Shown here: in pieces, positions 18,535 to 28,431 of the stretch
Numbering within the stretch: position 1 is the first letter of the stretch
How the letters are laid out: the number at the start of each line of letters is the position of its first letter
Assembly: GCF_003391095.1 (NCBI RefSeq)
Contig: NZ_CP031447.1
Location: forward strand, 2,170,001-2,234,000
Length of the DNA stretch: 64,000 nucleotides
DNA from: Austwickia chelonae
GTDB taxonomy: Bacteria; Actinomycetota; Actinomycetes; Actinomycetales; Dermatophilaceae
Direction of reading: 5' to 3'
Translations under genes and position numbers: made by a program
The notes under the pieces: model-generated
What the model was told of the DNA's origin: nothing
The model's database searches: none
Seen by the model: only the letters and a program-made list of their open reading frames with translations

Positions 18535-19506
18535 TCACCCTTTCCCTTCGACCAGGTCGACCTTGAAGAATCTGATGAAGACATAGGCGATGAACAGAAC
18601 GCACAGGAAGAGCAGGACAGACAGAGTTGAGCCCATGCCGACCTCGACACGGCTGATGGTCTGGTCGTAGGCGAGCAGAGAGAAGGACCTGGTCCCGTCG
18701 GCACCGCCGGTCATGATGAAGATGTTGTCGAAGATGCGGAAGGCGTCCAACGTCCGGAAGAGCAGCGCAACCATGATCGCCGCCTTCATGTTGGGAAGGA
18801 TGACGCGGGTGAGTACCTGGAGGAAGGTCGCACCGTCGACCTTCGCGGCTTCCTCCAGGGTGGAGTCGACCTGGGCAAGACCGGCCAGCAGGAGCAGTGA
18901 CATGAATGGAGTCGTCTTCCAGATCTCCGACAGGCAGATGACCGCGAGCGCGCTCCAGGTGTCCCCGAACCAGTCGTAGGCGAGTGGGAACCGCCCGGCT
19001 GAGAGGAAGTTCAGCCAGTGGTTCGTGAATCCAGTGGTGACTCTGAATCCGTAGAGCCAGGCGAACCCGGAGACGACGGTGATGATCGAGTAGGGAAGGA
19101 GCACGATGGTACGTAGTGCTTTGCGAGGAAAGACGATCCGGTGCATGACCATCGCGATGATCATGCCGAGAACGAGTTCCACGATAACGGTGACAGCAGT
19201 AATGGCCAGGGTGACCATGATCGCTTTTCCGAATTCGACATCGGTCAGCGCTGTGAAGTAATTGTTCGCCCCGATGAATTCACGACTTTGAGGGTCGGTG
19301 AGCCGGTAGGAGAAGAAAGAAGTCCATATCGCTTGCAGGATGGGATAGGCAGTGACGGCCACCATGATGACAAAAGCCGGTCCGGCAAGCTTCCACCCCA
19401 GAAGATATTCCTCTCGTTTCCGTTTCGCTCGTTTCACCGACGGCTGGGCGTTCTTCCCTTTGCCGGAGGGCTCCATTCCGGCAGGGGTTTCGGTTTCGGC
19501 AGTCAT
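18535..19506 (-). CDS. sugA: Sugar ABC transporter permease, SugA/MalF type
   Basis: A 323-residue permease with six predicted membrane helices after a charged N-terminus of about 35 residues (KRAKRKREEYLLGWKL). The EAA loop appears as EEAAKVDGATFLQVLTRVILP. It is MalF-like without MalF's large periplasmic loop. Its ATG overlaps the binding-protein stop codon (ATGA), indicating translational coupling. Together with SugB it should form the transmembrane channel of an LpqY-SugABC-like importer. Confidence 0.88.
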   Translation of the reverse strand: MTAETETPAGMEPSGKGKNAQPSVKRAKRKREEYLLGWKLAGPAFVIMVAVTAYPILQAIWTSFFSYRLTDPQSREFIGANNYFTALTDVEFGKAIMVTLAITAVTVIVELVLGMIIAMVMHRIVFPRKALRTIVLLPYSIITVVSGFAWLYGFRVTTGFTNHWLNFLSAGRFPLAYDWFGDTWSALAVICLSEIWKTTPFMSLLLLAGLAQVDSTLEEAAKVDGATFLQVLTRVILPNMKAAIMVALLFRTLDAFRIFDNIFIMTGGADGTRSFSLLAYDQTISRVEVGMGSTLSVLLFLCVLFIAYVFIRFFKVDLVEGKG

Positions 19507-20810
19507 AGGAGAGCCCTTCCCTGCAGAACCGCTTTGATCTTCTCTTCGGCCTTCGCTCCGATGACCTCCGGGTCAATGGCGTGAGGCGGACTGTACGTCC
19601 GATAGATGGCGGTGGAGATGTCCCCGTAGTACTGGGATCGGGGTCGTGCTGCGGCAGCGTCCAACGAGTCACGGATCATCGAGGCCATCGGGTATTTCTC
19701 GAGGATCTCCGGGTCCAAGTAGACGGCGCGTCGTGCTGCAGGGTTGCCGCTGCCCGACATGTAGAGCTTCTGCCGTGGCGCATCGGTCAGGCAGCTGATG
19801 GCTTTCCAGGCTTTCTGTTGCTTCGTGCTGGCCCTGTTGACGCCCAGGACGATACCGCCCAGCGGTGGCTTCGATTCCTTGTCCGCAACGGTCCTGGGAT
19901 ATCTGGCCCAGCCCAGATCTTGCGCAGCTTGCGGGTTCTTCTCCTGAAGCGCAGTCCACACATAAGGCCAGTTGACGAGGAAGCCGCCGTTCTTGTCATC
20001 GGAGAAGAGGTCGAGGGAGACCGGTTCGTCGTTCGCGCCCATGGCGGGTCCCCCCACATCACGCTCGTCGATCTTCTTGATGATCTTCGCGGCTTTCTTT
20101 CCTGCTTCTCCACCAAGCCCCAGCTCCATGTTCTTGGGATCGGCGGGATATTTCTCGATGATCCGTCCACCCGCTCCTTCGATGAGGGAGTTCACCCAGA
20201 CGGTGTAGCCCTCGTAGGGTTTGCTCTGCACTGCCACGGTTCGGCGTTGTTCCGCTGCTACGTCGATCAATTGGTCCCAGGTCACGGGTTTGGTGAGATC
20301 CAATCCCGCTTTCAGCGCCACCGATTTTCGGTACCACAACAGTTGCGTGTTCGCCCATAGCGGTACGCCGACGAGCTCGTTCTTCCAGGTGGAGGAGTCG
20401 ACAGCCGAGGTGACGACGTCTTCGGTGAACCCGGCCCGTAATGATTCAGGGACCCGTTCCAAATAGCCCGGCTCGGCGAATTCAGAAACGAAGGCCGGAT
20501 CTACGGACATGATGTCCATGGAGGCGTCGTCGGCAGCCAATCTTCTGAGCAGTTGTTGGCGTTGATCGCTGGCACTGTTGGGAAGCATCACGACTTTGAT
20601 CGAGTACTCCCCGCCCGAGGCTTGTGAGCATTCCTTGGCAAGTTGGGCCTGGCCACCTCGCGTCGGGTCGGTGTTCCCTCGATCAGGGTTGATGTACCAG
20701 ACGAGTTCATGCGCCGGCGGTGCGCTTGAACACGCAACTGCATTGACGCCCACCAAGAGGGCAACGGTGGCGACGGCTGTCGCTCGCCCGGTCAGGTGGC
20801 TTCTACGCAT
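19503..20810 (-). CDS. lpqY: LpqY-like trehalose/sugar-binding lipoprotein
   Basis: A 435-residue extracellular solute-binding protein. The signal peptide has a hydrophobic stretch (TAVATVALLVGVNAVAC) and lipobox cysteine C27. From memory it resembles mycobacterial LpqY along its length: DQRQQLLRRLAADDASMDIM, ANTQLLWYRKS, LVNWPYVWTALQ, GGIVLGVNRAS and YPMASMIRDSLDAAAARP have matching LpqY blocks. LpqY recovers trehalose released by cell-wall metabolism in mycobacteria. Trehalose as substrate here is inference; another alpha-glucoside is possible. The ATG at 20810 is preceded by GAGGAG. First gene of the leftward operon. Confidence 0.82.
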   Translation of the reverse strand: MRRSHLTGRATAVATVALLVGVNAVACSSAPPAHELVWYINPDRGNTDPTRGGQAQLAKECSQASGGEYSIKVVMLPNSASDQRQQLLRRLAADDASMDIMSVDPAFVSEFAEPGYLERVPESLRAGFTEDVVTSAVDSSTWKNELVGVPLWANTQLLWYRKSVALKAGLDLTKPVTWDQLIDVAAEQRRTVAVQSKPYEGYTVWVNSLIEGAGGRIIEKYPADPKNMELGLGGEAGKKAAKIIKKIDERDVGGPAMGANDEPVSLDLFSDDKNGGFLVNWPYVWTALQEKNPQAAQDLGWARYPRTVADKESKPPLGGIVLGVNRASTKQQKAWKAISCLTDAPRQKLYMSGSGNPAARRAVYLDPEILEKYPMASMIRDSLDAAAARPRSQYYGDISTAIYRTYSPPHAIDPEVIGAKAEEKIKAVLQGRALL

Positions 20811-21219
20811 CACGTCTCCTCGGACCTGGCAGCACGGTCCGGGAGCGGGTCGTGCTGGATCGCCTCTTTCGCGGATCAGCTCTACGGCAGCTCGGGCACC
20901 CCACTGTGCGCGACGCTCCCCTTCACCCTGCCATCGCCGAAGCCCCGACGCACGAGACCCGCCGCATCCGGCGCGTCGGAGATTCTCCATGACCTTGCGA
21001 AGCAGGCTTCCGGGGTGCAGTGCTCCCGGCATGAGAGCCGAAGGTCCCACATCGGACGACCTGCGGGGAAGCGTTCTGAGGCACCTCGGAGCGGCATACC
21101 CTGAAGGGGTACGGCGGCTGATATCGGGCCTCTCGTGAGGCTGCGCATCAGTTGTCCCGCCACCCCGGTGGTGCCGCCCGCCTGCGGCACCGATCCGGGC
21201 CCCGAAGGCAGAGGAGAAG
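20811..21219. other. 409-bp divergent intergenic region, lpqY/fumarase
   Basis: No gene could be supported here. Near the fumarase start there is a perfect 8-bp stem with a 6-nt loop (21170-21191, GGTGCCGC and complement) in the presumed 5' leader, and a short TACCC/GGGTA repeat at 21097-21111. No clear promoter hexamers were recognised. Confidence 0.4.
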
Positions 21220-22944
21220 ATGATGAGCGACTTCGTGTACGAAGATCTATTGCCGATCGGCGACGATCCGACCCCTTATCGGAAGTTGAGCGACGACGGA
21301 GTTCGAACGATTTCCGGCCCAGATGGGCGAACCTTCCTTCAGATCGCCCCGGAGGCGCTCACTCTGTTGGCTCAGACCGCCATGCATGACATCGCCCACT
21401 ATCTGCGTCCGGCTCATCTCCAGCAGCTACGGACCATCATGGACGACCCTGAGGCCAGCGACAATGACAAGTTCGTCGCTCTCGATCTGCTGAAGAACGC
21501 CAATATCTCGGCCGGTGATGTCCTGCCGATGTGTCAGGACACCGGGACAGCGATCGTGATGGGCAAGCGTGGACAGCACGTTCTGACCGAAGGCACGGAC
21601 GAAGAGCCGATCAGCCGTGGGGTGTACGAGGCCTACACCAAGCTCAATCTGCGCTATTCGCAGAACGCACCGGTGACCATGTTCGAGGAGAAGAACACCG
21701 GGAACAACCTTCCGGCCCAGATCGAGTTGTATGCCGACACCGCGCCAGGACACGAGAACACTTACAAGTTCCTGTTCATGGCCAAGGGCGGCGGCAGCGC
21801 CAATAAGTCCTATCTCTTCCAGGAGACCAAGGCCATTCTCAACCCTGAAGCAATCAGGAGCTTCCTCAGGGAGAAGATTTCTTCACTCGGCACAGCAGCC
21901 TGCCCGCCGTATCATCTGGCCATCGTCATCGGTGGCACATCTGCCGAATTTGCTTTGAAGAGTGCAAAATATGCATCAGCAAAATATCTCGATGAATTGC
22001 CTACCAAAGGAAATGCCGCCACCGGACGAGGCTTCCGGGATCTCGATATGGAACACAAGGTTCTCGAGCTGACTCGAGAACTAGGAATCGGAGCCCAGTT
22101 CGGCGGTAAGTACTTCTGTCACGATGTACGCGTGATCCGCCTTCCTCGTCATGGCGCTTCCCTGCCGGTGGCAATCGCCGTGTCCTGCTCCGCAGACCGA
22201 CAGTGCCGGGGGAAGATCACGCCTGAGGGGGTCTTCATCGAGCAGCTCGAGTTCGAACCTGCGAAGTACCTACCTGAAGTCATCGACGATGATCTGCCCG
22301 ATCAAGGCGATGACGTAGTCCGGATCGATCTGTCTCGTCCGATGCCGGAAATCCTGCACGAGCTCTCACAGCATCCCATCAGGACAAGGGTCTCCCTCAC
22401 CGGAACCTTGGTCGTGGGCAGGGATATCGCCCACGCCAAGATCAAGGAGCGGTTGGACGCCGGCGAAGAGATGCCTCAGTACATGAAGGACCACCCGGTG
22501 TACTACGCCGGCCCCGCCAAGACACCGGAGGGCATGCCCTCTGGCTCTTTCGGACCGACCACGGCAGGCCGGATGGACTCATATGTGGATCAGTTCCAGG
22601 CAGCAGGCGGTTCGATGATCATGCTGGCCAAGGGAAACAGGTCGAAGCAGGTCACGGATGCCTGCGCCAACCACGGCGGTTTCTACCTGGGATCGATCGG
22701 TGGGCCGGCAGCGCGCCTTGCCCAGGATTGCATCAAGAAGGTAGAGGTGTTGGAATATCCCGAGCTCGGCATGGAAGCTGTCTGGAAGATTGAAGTCGAA
22801 GATTTCCCTGCTTTCATCGTCGTTGATGACAAGGGAAATGACTTCTTCGCCACGGTTGGCCCGAAAAGCATTCAGCGCACCATCCCCACCCGGCCAGGCC
22901 TGGAAGATCAGGGCCGTGGCCCCGACTCCGGAACGGTGAAGTGA
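21220..22944 (+). CDS. fumA: Class I fumarate hydratase (iron-sulfur dependent)
   Basis: A 574-residue single-chain class I fumarase converting fumarate to L-malate in the TCA cycle. The N-terminal alpha domain contains [15 protein letters not shown] and FKFLF-like [17 protein letters not shown]. Cluster cysteine candidates include this MCQD, the [18 protein letters not shown] block and VSCSADRQC. The C-terminal beta domain has [19 protein letters not shown] and [12 protein letters not shown]. This enzyme is oxygen-sensitive, unlike FumC. ATG codons at 21220 and 21223 follow GAGGAGAAG. The stop overlaps the carbonic anhydrase GTG by 4 bp. Confidence 0.93.
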   Translation: MMSDFVYEDLLPIGDDPTPYRKLSDDGVRTISGPDGRTFLQIAPEALTLLAQTAMHDIAHYLRPAHLQQLRTIMDDPEASDNDKFVALDLLKNANISAGDVLPMCQDTGTAIVMGKRGQHVLTEGTDEEPISRGVYEAYTKLNLRYSQNAPVTMFEEKNTGNNLPAQIELYADTAPGHENTYKFLFMAKGGGSANKSYLFQETKAILNPEAIRSFLREKISSLGTAACPPYHLAIVIGGTSAEFALKSAKYASAKYLDELPTKGNAATGRGFRDLDMEHKVLELTRELGIGAQFGGKYFCHDVRVIRLPRHGASLPVAIAVSCSADRQCRGKITPEGVFIEQLEFEPAKYLPEVIDDDLPDQGDDVVRIDLSRPMPEILHELSQHPIRTRVSLTGTLVVGRDIAHAKIKERLDAGEEMPQYMKDHPVYYAGPAKTPEGMPSGSFGPTTAGRMDSYVDQFQAAGGSMIMLAKGNRSKQVTDACANHGGFYLGSIGGPAARLAQDCIKKVEVLEYPELGMEAVWKIEVEDFPAFIVVDDKGNDFFATVGPKSIQRTIPTRPGLEDQGRGPDSGTVK

Positions 22945-23606
22945 CTTCAAGGATTCCTCAGAAGCTGGCCGGCAGCGCCGCTGCAACAAGCCGGCCAGCT
23001 TCTCCTGCCCAGGCTTGGGCAGCTCTGCGTGCTGGCAACGATCGTTTCGTCGCAGGCACACCGGAACGTCCTAATCAGAATGCAGCCAGACGAGGCGAGA
23101 TCGTAGGGGGGCAGGCCCCCTTCGCGGTTTTCTTCGGCTGCGGGGATTCCCGTGTCGCTGCGGAAGTGATCTTCGACCAGGGGCTGGGCGATCTCTTCGT
23201 CGTCCGCACAGCTGGACACATCTTGAGTGATGGCGTGCTCGGGTCCCTCGAATTCGCTGTCGAGGAACTCTCCGTACCGCTCATCGTGGTTCTCGGCCAC
23301 GACTCCTGCGGCGCGGTCAAGGCAGCCATCAGGCATTACAACGATGCGTCGATGCCCAAGGGGTACATCCGAGACATCGTCGAAAGAGTTACGCCCAGCG
23401 TGATCGCTGCGCACCGCGCGGGTGCCACCACCACTGACGAGGTGGAGGTCGAGCATGTGCGTCAGACGCTGCACCTCATCTATGAACGTTCGCAACTCAT
23501 CAGGAACACCGTTGATCGAGGCCAATGCGCCATCATCGGGTTGACCTACGCGCTGGCCGAGGGACATGCCACCGTTGTGGACTATCTCGGAGTGATCACC
23601 GAGTGA
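22941..23606 (+). CDS. Beta-class carbonic anhydrase
   Basis: A 221-residue zinc enzyme interconverting CO2 and bicarbonate. Zinc ligands are C67 in FFGCGDSR and H120/C123 in LGHDSCGAV; the catalytic Asp-Arg dyad is D69/R71. Length and motifs fit the beta class, probably cytoplasmic as no signal peptide is seen, although the first 20 residues are Ala/Ser-rich. GTG at 22941 overlaps the fumarase stop (GTGA), so expression is coupled to fumarase. It converges on glmM. Confidence 0.93.
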   Translation: MTSRIPQKLAGSAAATSRPASPAQAWAALRAGNDRFVAGTPERPNQNAARRGEIVGGQAPFAVFFGCGDSRVAAEVIFDQGLGDLFVVRTAGHILSDGVLGSLEFAVEELSVPLIVVLGHDSCGAVKAAIRHYNDASMPKGYIRDIVERVTPSVIAAHRAGATTTDEVEVEHVRQTLHLIYERSQLIRNTVDRGQCAIIGLTYALAEGHATVVDYLGVITE

Positions 23607-23689
23607 TTCCTGGATCTCGGCCGTCGCCCTCCGGTGATTCCAGAGTGGGGACGACCGAAATCTGCTTGACCTGAAGAGGTTCGCGCGGT

Positions 23690-25048
23690 TCAGGAGGAGA
23701 GCGTCAGCCGGGCGCGCACCACACTTGCGAGCTGATCAGCTGCTTCTTGAGCACGTTCCTGAGTATCAGCTTCGACCATCACCCTCACCAAGGGCTCGGT
23801 TCCCGACTTACGTAGGAGAACCCTGCCCGAGCTACCGAACTGGGCCTCGATCTCCCGAACGGCTTGCTGTACTCCTTCGTCGCTCTGGACCCGGTCCTTG
23901 TCGACGCCCTTGACGTTGATGAGCACCTGGGGAAGACGGTGCATCACCGAAGCCAGATCGGCAAGGCTACGTCCTGACTCCACTACCCGTGCGGCGATCG
24001 CCAACGCGGTGAGGACGCCATCGCCGGTCGTCCCGTGGTCAGACATGATGACGTGTCCGGACTGTTCTCCACCCAGGGAGTAGCTCCCGGACCGCATGTC
24101 CTCCAGCACATAGCGGTCGCCGACTGCCGTCTGACGGATCACGATCTGTTCGCGCTCCATCGCCTGGATGAGACCGAGGTTGCTCATCACGGTGATGACC
24201 AGAGTGTCGTCGACGAGTCGGCCTTGTTCACGAAGGCTCAACGCCAGGATCGCCATGATCTGATCGCCGTCGACGATGCTGCCTTCAGCATCGACGGCCA
24301 GGCACCGGTCGGCGTCGCCGTCCCAGGCGAACCCGAGGTCCGCTCCTCGAGCGACAACAGCTTCTTGGAGCCGTTCGAGGTGGGTCGAACCGTATCCATC
24401 GTTGATGTTCAGACCGTCAGGAGAGGTCCCGATCTCGTCCACCGTGGCGCCGGCACGCTTGAAGACCTCCGGCCCGACCTCGCTGGCAGCTCCATGTGCG
24501 GCGTCGACGACGACGTGCAATCCGTCCAAGCGGGTGGAGACGCTGGTGAGTAGGTGCTCAATATAGAATTCCGTGCCTTCTGGGAAAGGTCTGATCCGCC
24601 CAACACCAGCCCCGAGAGGGCGTTCCACCCAAGGCTCCCCCATACGCGTGCTGATCGCGTCCTCGGTGGCATCGCTGAGTTTGTGCCCACCCTTGCCGAG
24701 GAATTTGATGCCATTGTCCGGCATTGCGTTGTGAGAGGCCGACAGGACTGCGCCCATAGAAGCACTCATCCGAGCGGTCAGGTAGGCGATGGCCGGTGTC
24801 GGCAGAACGCCTGCATCAAGGACATCGACCCCAGCAGAAGCGAAACCTGCACAGACAGCAGCCCCCAGGAATTCACCTGAAGCCCGGGTGTCCCGGCCTA
24901 CGACAGCGACGGCCCGATGCCCACCGAAAGCTCCGCGGTCTCCCAGGGCTCGTGCAGCTGCTACGGACAGGTTCAGTGCCAGATCAGCGGTCAGGTCCTT
25001 ATTAGCGAGGCCACGAACCCCGTCGGTACCGAACAGACGTGCTCCCAT
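23690..25048 (-). CDS. glmM: Phosphoglucosamine mutase
   Basis: A 452-residue alpha-D-phosphohexomutase converting glucosamine-6-phosphate to glucosamine-1-phosphate for UDP-GlcNAc and peptidoglycan synthesis. Seen in order: N-terminal [12 protein letters not shown], phosphoserine loop [12 protein letters not shown] (S105), magnesium loop WDGDADRC, sugar-binding GGEQSGHVI and phosphate-binding [14 protein letters not shown]. Length fits GlmM, not ManB. It lies downstream of rpsI-rplM in the same direction, the usual actinobacterial order, but separated by a strong hairpin. Confidence 0.96.
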   Translation of the reverse strand: MGARLFGTDGVRGLANKDLTADLALNLSVAAARALGDRGAFGGHRAVAVVGRDTRASGEFLGAAVCAGFASAGVDVLDAGVLPTPAIAYLTARMSASMGAVLSASHNAMPDNGIKFLGKGGHKLSDATEDAISTRMGEPWVERPLGAGVGRIRPFPEGTEFYIEHLLTSVSTRLDGLHVVVDAAHGAASEVGPEVFKRAGATVDEIGTSPDGLNINDGYGSTHLERLQEAVVARGADLGFAWDGDADRCLAVDAEGSIVDGDQIMAILALSLREQGRLVDDTLVITVMSNLGLIQAMEREQIVIRQTAVGDRYVLEDMRSGSYSLGGEQSGHVIMSDHGTTGDGVLTALAIAARVVESGRSLADLASVMHRLPQVLINVKGVDKDRVQSDEGVQQAVREIEAQFGSSGRVLLRKSGTEPLVRVMVEADTQERAQEAADQLASVVRARLTLSS

Positions 25049-25167
25049 TAGCAGCGTTTCCCCTTCTTGTCCCAGTGAGGCGCGCGATTTACTGCACCAA
25101 TCTAGCGGGCTGTTCGGAAAAGTGACCGGCCGGTACTCTTCCGCCTGCGAAAAAACTTGAGTTGCAA

Positions 25168-25207
25168 CAGGGGTCGCGTCCGCACCATGGTGCGGACGCG
25201 ACCCCTG
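25168..25207 (-). terminator. Terminator of the rplM-rpsI operon
   Basis: A 40-bp perfect palindrome (20-bp arms, CAGGGGTCGCGTCCGCACCA and complement) follows rpsI. The only T-run on the minus strand (TTTTTT) begins about 12 nt after the stem. The rest of the 335-bp gap to glmM and rpsI holds no recognisable gene. Confidence 0.85.
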
Positions 25208-25383
25208 AGACGAGAACGCGCACTATTAATGAAGCGTAGCTCTTCCCCGAAATCGGGATATCGACCAACATCTTCTCGACGAGCAGGCTGCTTCTGATTT
25301 CGCGTGAGCAGCCGCACGGCACGGACACGTGAAATCGAATATTCTGCCCGGGATATCCTGTTGTCGATCTGCGGTTGCGGAAA

Positions 25384-25878
25384 TCAGCGCTTGGAGTACT
25401 GAGGTGCCTTACGCGCCTTCTTGAGACCGGCCTTCTTGCGCTCGGGAACGCGAGCGTCCCGGGTCAGGAAGCCGGCCTTCTTCAGCGCCGGACGGTTCAG
25501 CTCGGCGTCGACCTCGTTCAGGCTGCGAGCCACACCGAGACGGACTGCCCCGGCCTGTCCGGAGGGCCCACCACCGTGGACGCGCACGAGCACATCGTAC
25601 GAGCCATCGAGTTCGAGCACCTTCAGAGGCTCGTTAACGATCTGCTGGTGGACCTTGTTCGGGAAGTAGTCTTCCAGGGAACGGCCGTTGATCTTCCATT
25701 CCCCAGTACCCGGGACGATACGAACGCGAGCAATGGCCTGCTTGCGACGCCCGGTCGCAGAGCCCGGCGCGGATGCAGACGGACGCTGCACCGGAGCTTC
25801 AAGGTTGGCATCGGACTCAGTGGTGTATTCGGACAGCGCGGGCTCGTCGAGCTCGAGCTCAGTGGTGATGTCGGACAC
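25384..25878 (-). CDS. rpsI: 30S ribosomal protein S9
   Basis: A 164-residue S9 with an acidic N-terminal extension of about 35 residues ([18 protein letters not shown]), as in other actinobacteria. The conserved core is [40 protein letters not shown] and the C-terminal [12 protein letters not shown] tail, whose last residues contact the P-site tRNA. GTG at 25878 has GAGGAG upstream. Cotranscribed after rplM with a 42-bp gap. Confidence 0.97.
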   Translation of the reverse strand: MSDITTELELDEPALSEYTTESDANLEAPVQRPSASAPGSATGRRKQAIARVRIVPGTGEWKINGRSLEDYFPNKVHQQIVNEPLKVLELDGSYDVLVRVHGGGPSGQAGAVRLGVARSLNEVDAELNRPALKKAGFLTRDARVPERKKAGLKKARKAPQYSKR

Positions 25879-25920
25879 GGTTCTCCTCGTGTTCTGGGCG
25901 TCAGGTCAGCGCAAAGCTGA

Positions 25921-26364
25921 TTACTGCGCGACCTGCGAAATCTCGAAGGGCACCGGCTTCTGAGCCTGGTGAGGGTGGGTGGTGCCCGCGTACACCTTCA
26001 GCTTGCTCAGCTGCTGACGCGCGAGGGAGTTCTTGGGGAGCATTCCCCGAATCGCCTTCTCGACAGCGCGCTCCGGCGACTTGGCCATGAGCTCGGTGTA
26101 GGAGGTGGAGCGGAGTCCGCCCGGGTAACCCGAGTGGTGGTAAGCCTTCTTCTGCGCCAGCTTTGAGCCGGTCAGCGCGACCTTGTCAGCGTTGATGATG
26201 ATGACGAAGTCGCCGGTGTCGATGTGCGGCGCGAAGGTCGGCTTGTGCTTGCCGCGCAGCAGAACCGCGGCCTGCGACGCGAGACGGCCGAGAACTACGT
26301 CCGTCGCGTCGATGACATGCCAGGCCCGGTCGACGTCGCCCGGCTTAGGGGTGTAAGTACGCAC
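25921..26364 (-). CDS. rplM: 50S ribosomal protein L13
   Basis: A 147-residue L13, the standard length. Conserved blocks: [58 protein letters not shown] and [16 protein letters not shown] at 26364 is chosen by homology; the frame is open upstream but unrelated. First gene of the rplM-rpsI operon. A candidate promoter lies about 107 bp upstream. Confidence 0.97.
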   Translation of the reverse strand: MRTYTPKPGDVDRAWHVIDATDVVLGRLASQAAVLLRGKHKPTFAPHIDTGDFVIIINADKVALTGSKLAQKKAYHHSGYPGGLRSTSYTELMAKSPERAVEKAIRGMLPKNSLARQQLSKLKVYAGTTHPHQAQKPVPFEISQVAQ

Positions 26365-26470
26365 GGAACAGCCTTGCTTTCTCTCGTGATTGCTCAGCGT
26401 GGGGTCGTGCGGGCGTCGCTCTCGCGTCCGGCCCTGCGCGACCGTGAGGCCGCAAATGCACAACATGTCA

Positions 26471-26498
26471 AGAATACCGGCGCTCAAGGAATGACCAA
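26471..26498 (-). promoter_or_regulatory. Candidate rplM-rpsI promoter
   Basis: On the minus strand TTGGTC (complement 26493-26498) and TATTCT (complement 26471-26476) are spaced by 16 bp, upstream of rplM. This is consistent with a sigma-70-type housekeeping promoter. Confidence 0.4.
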
Positions 26499-26559
26499 AA
26501 CTTCACCCATAAAGCCCTGACATTGCCATTCGTCATAACTACAGCTCCCGCGCGAGCAT

Positions 26560-26591
26560 CTGCACAGGTTTTATGCAGAGAAATTGTGCAG
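26560..26591 (+). promoter_or_regulatory. Inverted repeat upstream of winged-helix regulator
   Basis: CTGCACA (26560-26566) and TGTGCAG (26585-26591) form a perfect 7-bp inverted repeat with an 18-bp spacer. It ends 16 bp before the ATG of the regulator. The position suits an autoregulatory operator; binding is inferred only from location and symmetry. Confidence 0.4.
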
Positions 26592-26607
26592 CACGCTACG
26601 CTTAATC

Positions 26608-27210
26608 ATGCTTCCTTCCACGGACTCCCCCACTGTTCTCCCCGAGGAACCCAACACCCAGCCCCCGGTCGATACTCAAGCGCTACGCGTCCTAGCGCAC
26701 CCGTTACGTTCCCGTTTACTTTCGGAGCTACGTGCGTTAGGCCCGTCGACCTCCGCCGAACTCGCCAGAACCCTCAAGACCAACACCGGAGCGACCAGTT
26801 ACCACCTGCGCAGACTCGAAAAGGCAGGCTTGGTGGTCGATACCGGTGATGGCGTTGGACGACAACGCATGTGGCGCGCACAGACTGAAGGCCGCGCCGT
26901 AGAGACCCCCACCGACGACGAGAACGTCGAGGCAGCCATGGATTGGTTGGCACGTGACTACGTCCAACACTTCTCGGACAAAGCGCAGGAATGGATCACA
27001 CACTCGTCCGAGTGGTCCCCCGATTGGCAGGAGTCCACCGGACTCGATGACCATCTCGTCCTGGTCAGCAGTGAACAGTTAGCTTCGTTACGTGAAGAAA
27101 TCTCGGAATTGCTGGCACGGCACCGGAGAGTCGGTGCAGGAAATCCTCAAGCTAAACGTGTCGTGGTCTACGTAGCGGCTTTGCCAGTCGACCGGCCCAA
27201 CCGCTTCTAG
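26608..27210 (+). CDS. Winged-helix (ArsR-like, HTH_20) transcriptional regulator
   Basis: A 200-residue DNA-binding protein. After about 22 disordered residues, the winged helix spans ALRVLAHPLRSRLLSELRAL, TSAELARTLKTNTGATSYHL and RRLEKAGLVVDTGD, typical of ArsR-like regulators. The C-terminal half (WLARDYVQHFSDKAQEWI and LASLREEISELLARHR) is helical and may bind a ligand or dimerise. No metal-binding cysteines are present, so it is not a classical metal sensor. ATG at 26608 is preferred over 26584. It is the only plus-strand gene here, wedged between rplM and truA. Targets are unknown. Confidence 0.85.
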   Translation: MLPSTDSPTVLPEEPNTQPPVDTQALRVLAHPLRSRLLSELRALGPSTSAELARTLKTNTGATSYHLRRLEKAGLVVDTGDGVGRQRMWRAQTEGRAVETPTDDENVEAAMDWLARDYVQHFSDKAQEWITHSSEWSPDWQESTGLDDHLVLVSSEQLASLREEISELLARHRRVGAGNPQAKRVVVYVAALPVDRPNRF

Positions 27211-27349
27211 GCATGAGGCTTAGCCCAAATACCGTTCAGTTAGTGTCGTCGAACGGTGATGGTGGTGTCGTCGTCGGGCTGAGGCGGGGTGGTCTTCGTG
27301 ATCAGGCGTGTTGTGGCAAAGAGGGAAAAGCGCCCTGGCTGGCAATGGT

Positions 27350-27353
27350 CTAG
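27350..27353. repeat. IS481 target-site duplication (left copy, CTAG)
   Basis: CTAG directly abuts the left end of the element and is repeated at 28455-28458. Three of its bases form the minus-strand TAG that ends the last transposase frame. Confidence 0.75.
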
Positions 27354-27376
27354 CTGTACTGATCGGGGGCGTTGGT
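27354..27376 (+). repeat. IS481 terminal inverted repeat, left
   Basis: It pairs with 28432-28454 in inverted orientation, 20 of 23 positions identical. It overlaps the 3' end of the last transposase frame. Confidence 0.85.
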
Positions 27377-28431
27377 CAACTGGCTGATCGGTGGTTGGTT
27401 CTTGCAGGCTGGGTGTGGTCGGTGGTGATTGTAGTAGTGGATCCAGCCAGCCAGTGCTTGGCGGCGTTCGTGTTCAGATGAGTAGCAGCGGGTGTAGACC
27501 CGGCCGTCGGCCAGGGTGTGGTGGAAGTGTTCGATTTTGCCGTTGGTTTGGGACCGGTAGAGGCGGGTTTTCCTCGCGGTGATGCCGAGCTGGTCGCAGA
27601 CCGTGGCCCAGAGGTCGGATCTGTAGGCCGAGCCGTTGTCGGACAGGACACCTTCGATGGTGACGCCGCGGGCTGTAACCCAGTCGACTGCTCTGGCAAG
27701 GACCCCGGTTGCGGTCATCGCGGTTTCGTCGTCGTGGACCTCGGAGTAGACCAGCCGGGAGTGGTCGTCGACGAGCGCAGGGGACGAAGGCGTAGCCGAG
27801 GATCGGCTCGTAACGCTCTTTCCTGGGCCGGCCGGAGGCGGCCCAGTTCCGGCCGCCCTGCTGCTTGCCCAGGAACCGCCAGCCGCCGCCGTCGGGAATG
27901 TTGCCCAACTTCTTCACATCGACATGAACCAACGATCCGGGGTGGTCGTGCTCGTAAATGTCTCACCGGCTCACCAGTGGCCCGGTCAACACCTGACAAT
28001 CGATTCAACCCGCCAGCGGCGAGGACCCGGTAGACCCGCCAGGGTGCGACCCGACCCTGGCGGCGAGCTGGACAGAGCCTTGGGGCAACCACAGTCGCAG
28101 CGACACAACCCGGGAGGTGACCTGCTTGCTGGTCCTTGTTCGGCGAGGAGTACGGACGCGATGACCCATCCGGCATCGGCTCCCCGGCCCGGTCACGATC
28201 AGCCCAGCGTTTGACCGTTGGCCACGAGCACTGGAACCTTGCGGCGACCTCGAAGATCGGAACATGCTGCTCGACCACCAACCGGGCAACCGGCAAACGG
28301 GCGCGCGGAGTCAGGGCTGCGTTAACGTGAGACACCAGAGGGCCTTCCCGGACGGTGAGAGATGTCGCAATCCCCACTCAACCAGCAAGATCCTCCCTCG
28401 CGTCATCACACGCTCGGACCACACTCGATCA

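Larger units (their letters stand above)
27350..28335 (-). pseudogene. IS481-family transposase, multiply frameshifted
   Basis: Segments in three frames reconstruct one IS481-type DDE transposase. The GTG at 28335 opens SHVNAALTPRARLPVARLV, with the HTH around EVAARFQCSWPTVKRWADR. The frame shifts near 28140 (to TSKQVTSRVVSLRL), near 28052 (to VAPWRVYRVLAAGGL), near 27962 (to HPGSLVHVDVKKLGNIPDGG) and near 27787 (to ALVDDHSRLVYSEVHDDE). The final frame reads VLSDNGSAYRSDLW and YRSQTNGKIEHFHHTLADG, with the second Asp and the Glu of the DDE triad visible. At least four lesions make a functional protein impossible unless several are sequencing errors. Confidence 0.9.

Noticed and set aside
20882-21190. 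102-codon minus-strand frame upstream of lpqY
   Set aside because: No homology, no ribosome binding site and arginine-rich composition; treated as intergenic.
27211-27349. Possible second IS remnant between the regulator and the IS481 element
   Set aside because: The 139-bp stretch shows no inverted repeat, duplication or protein similarity I could support.
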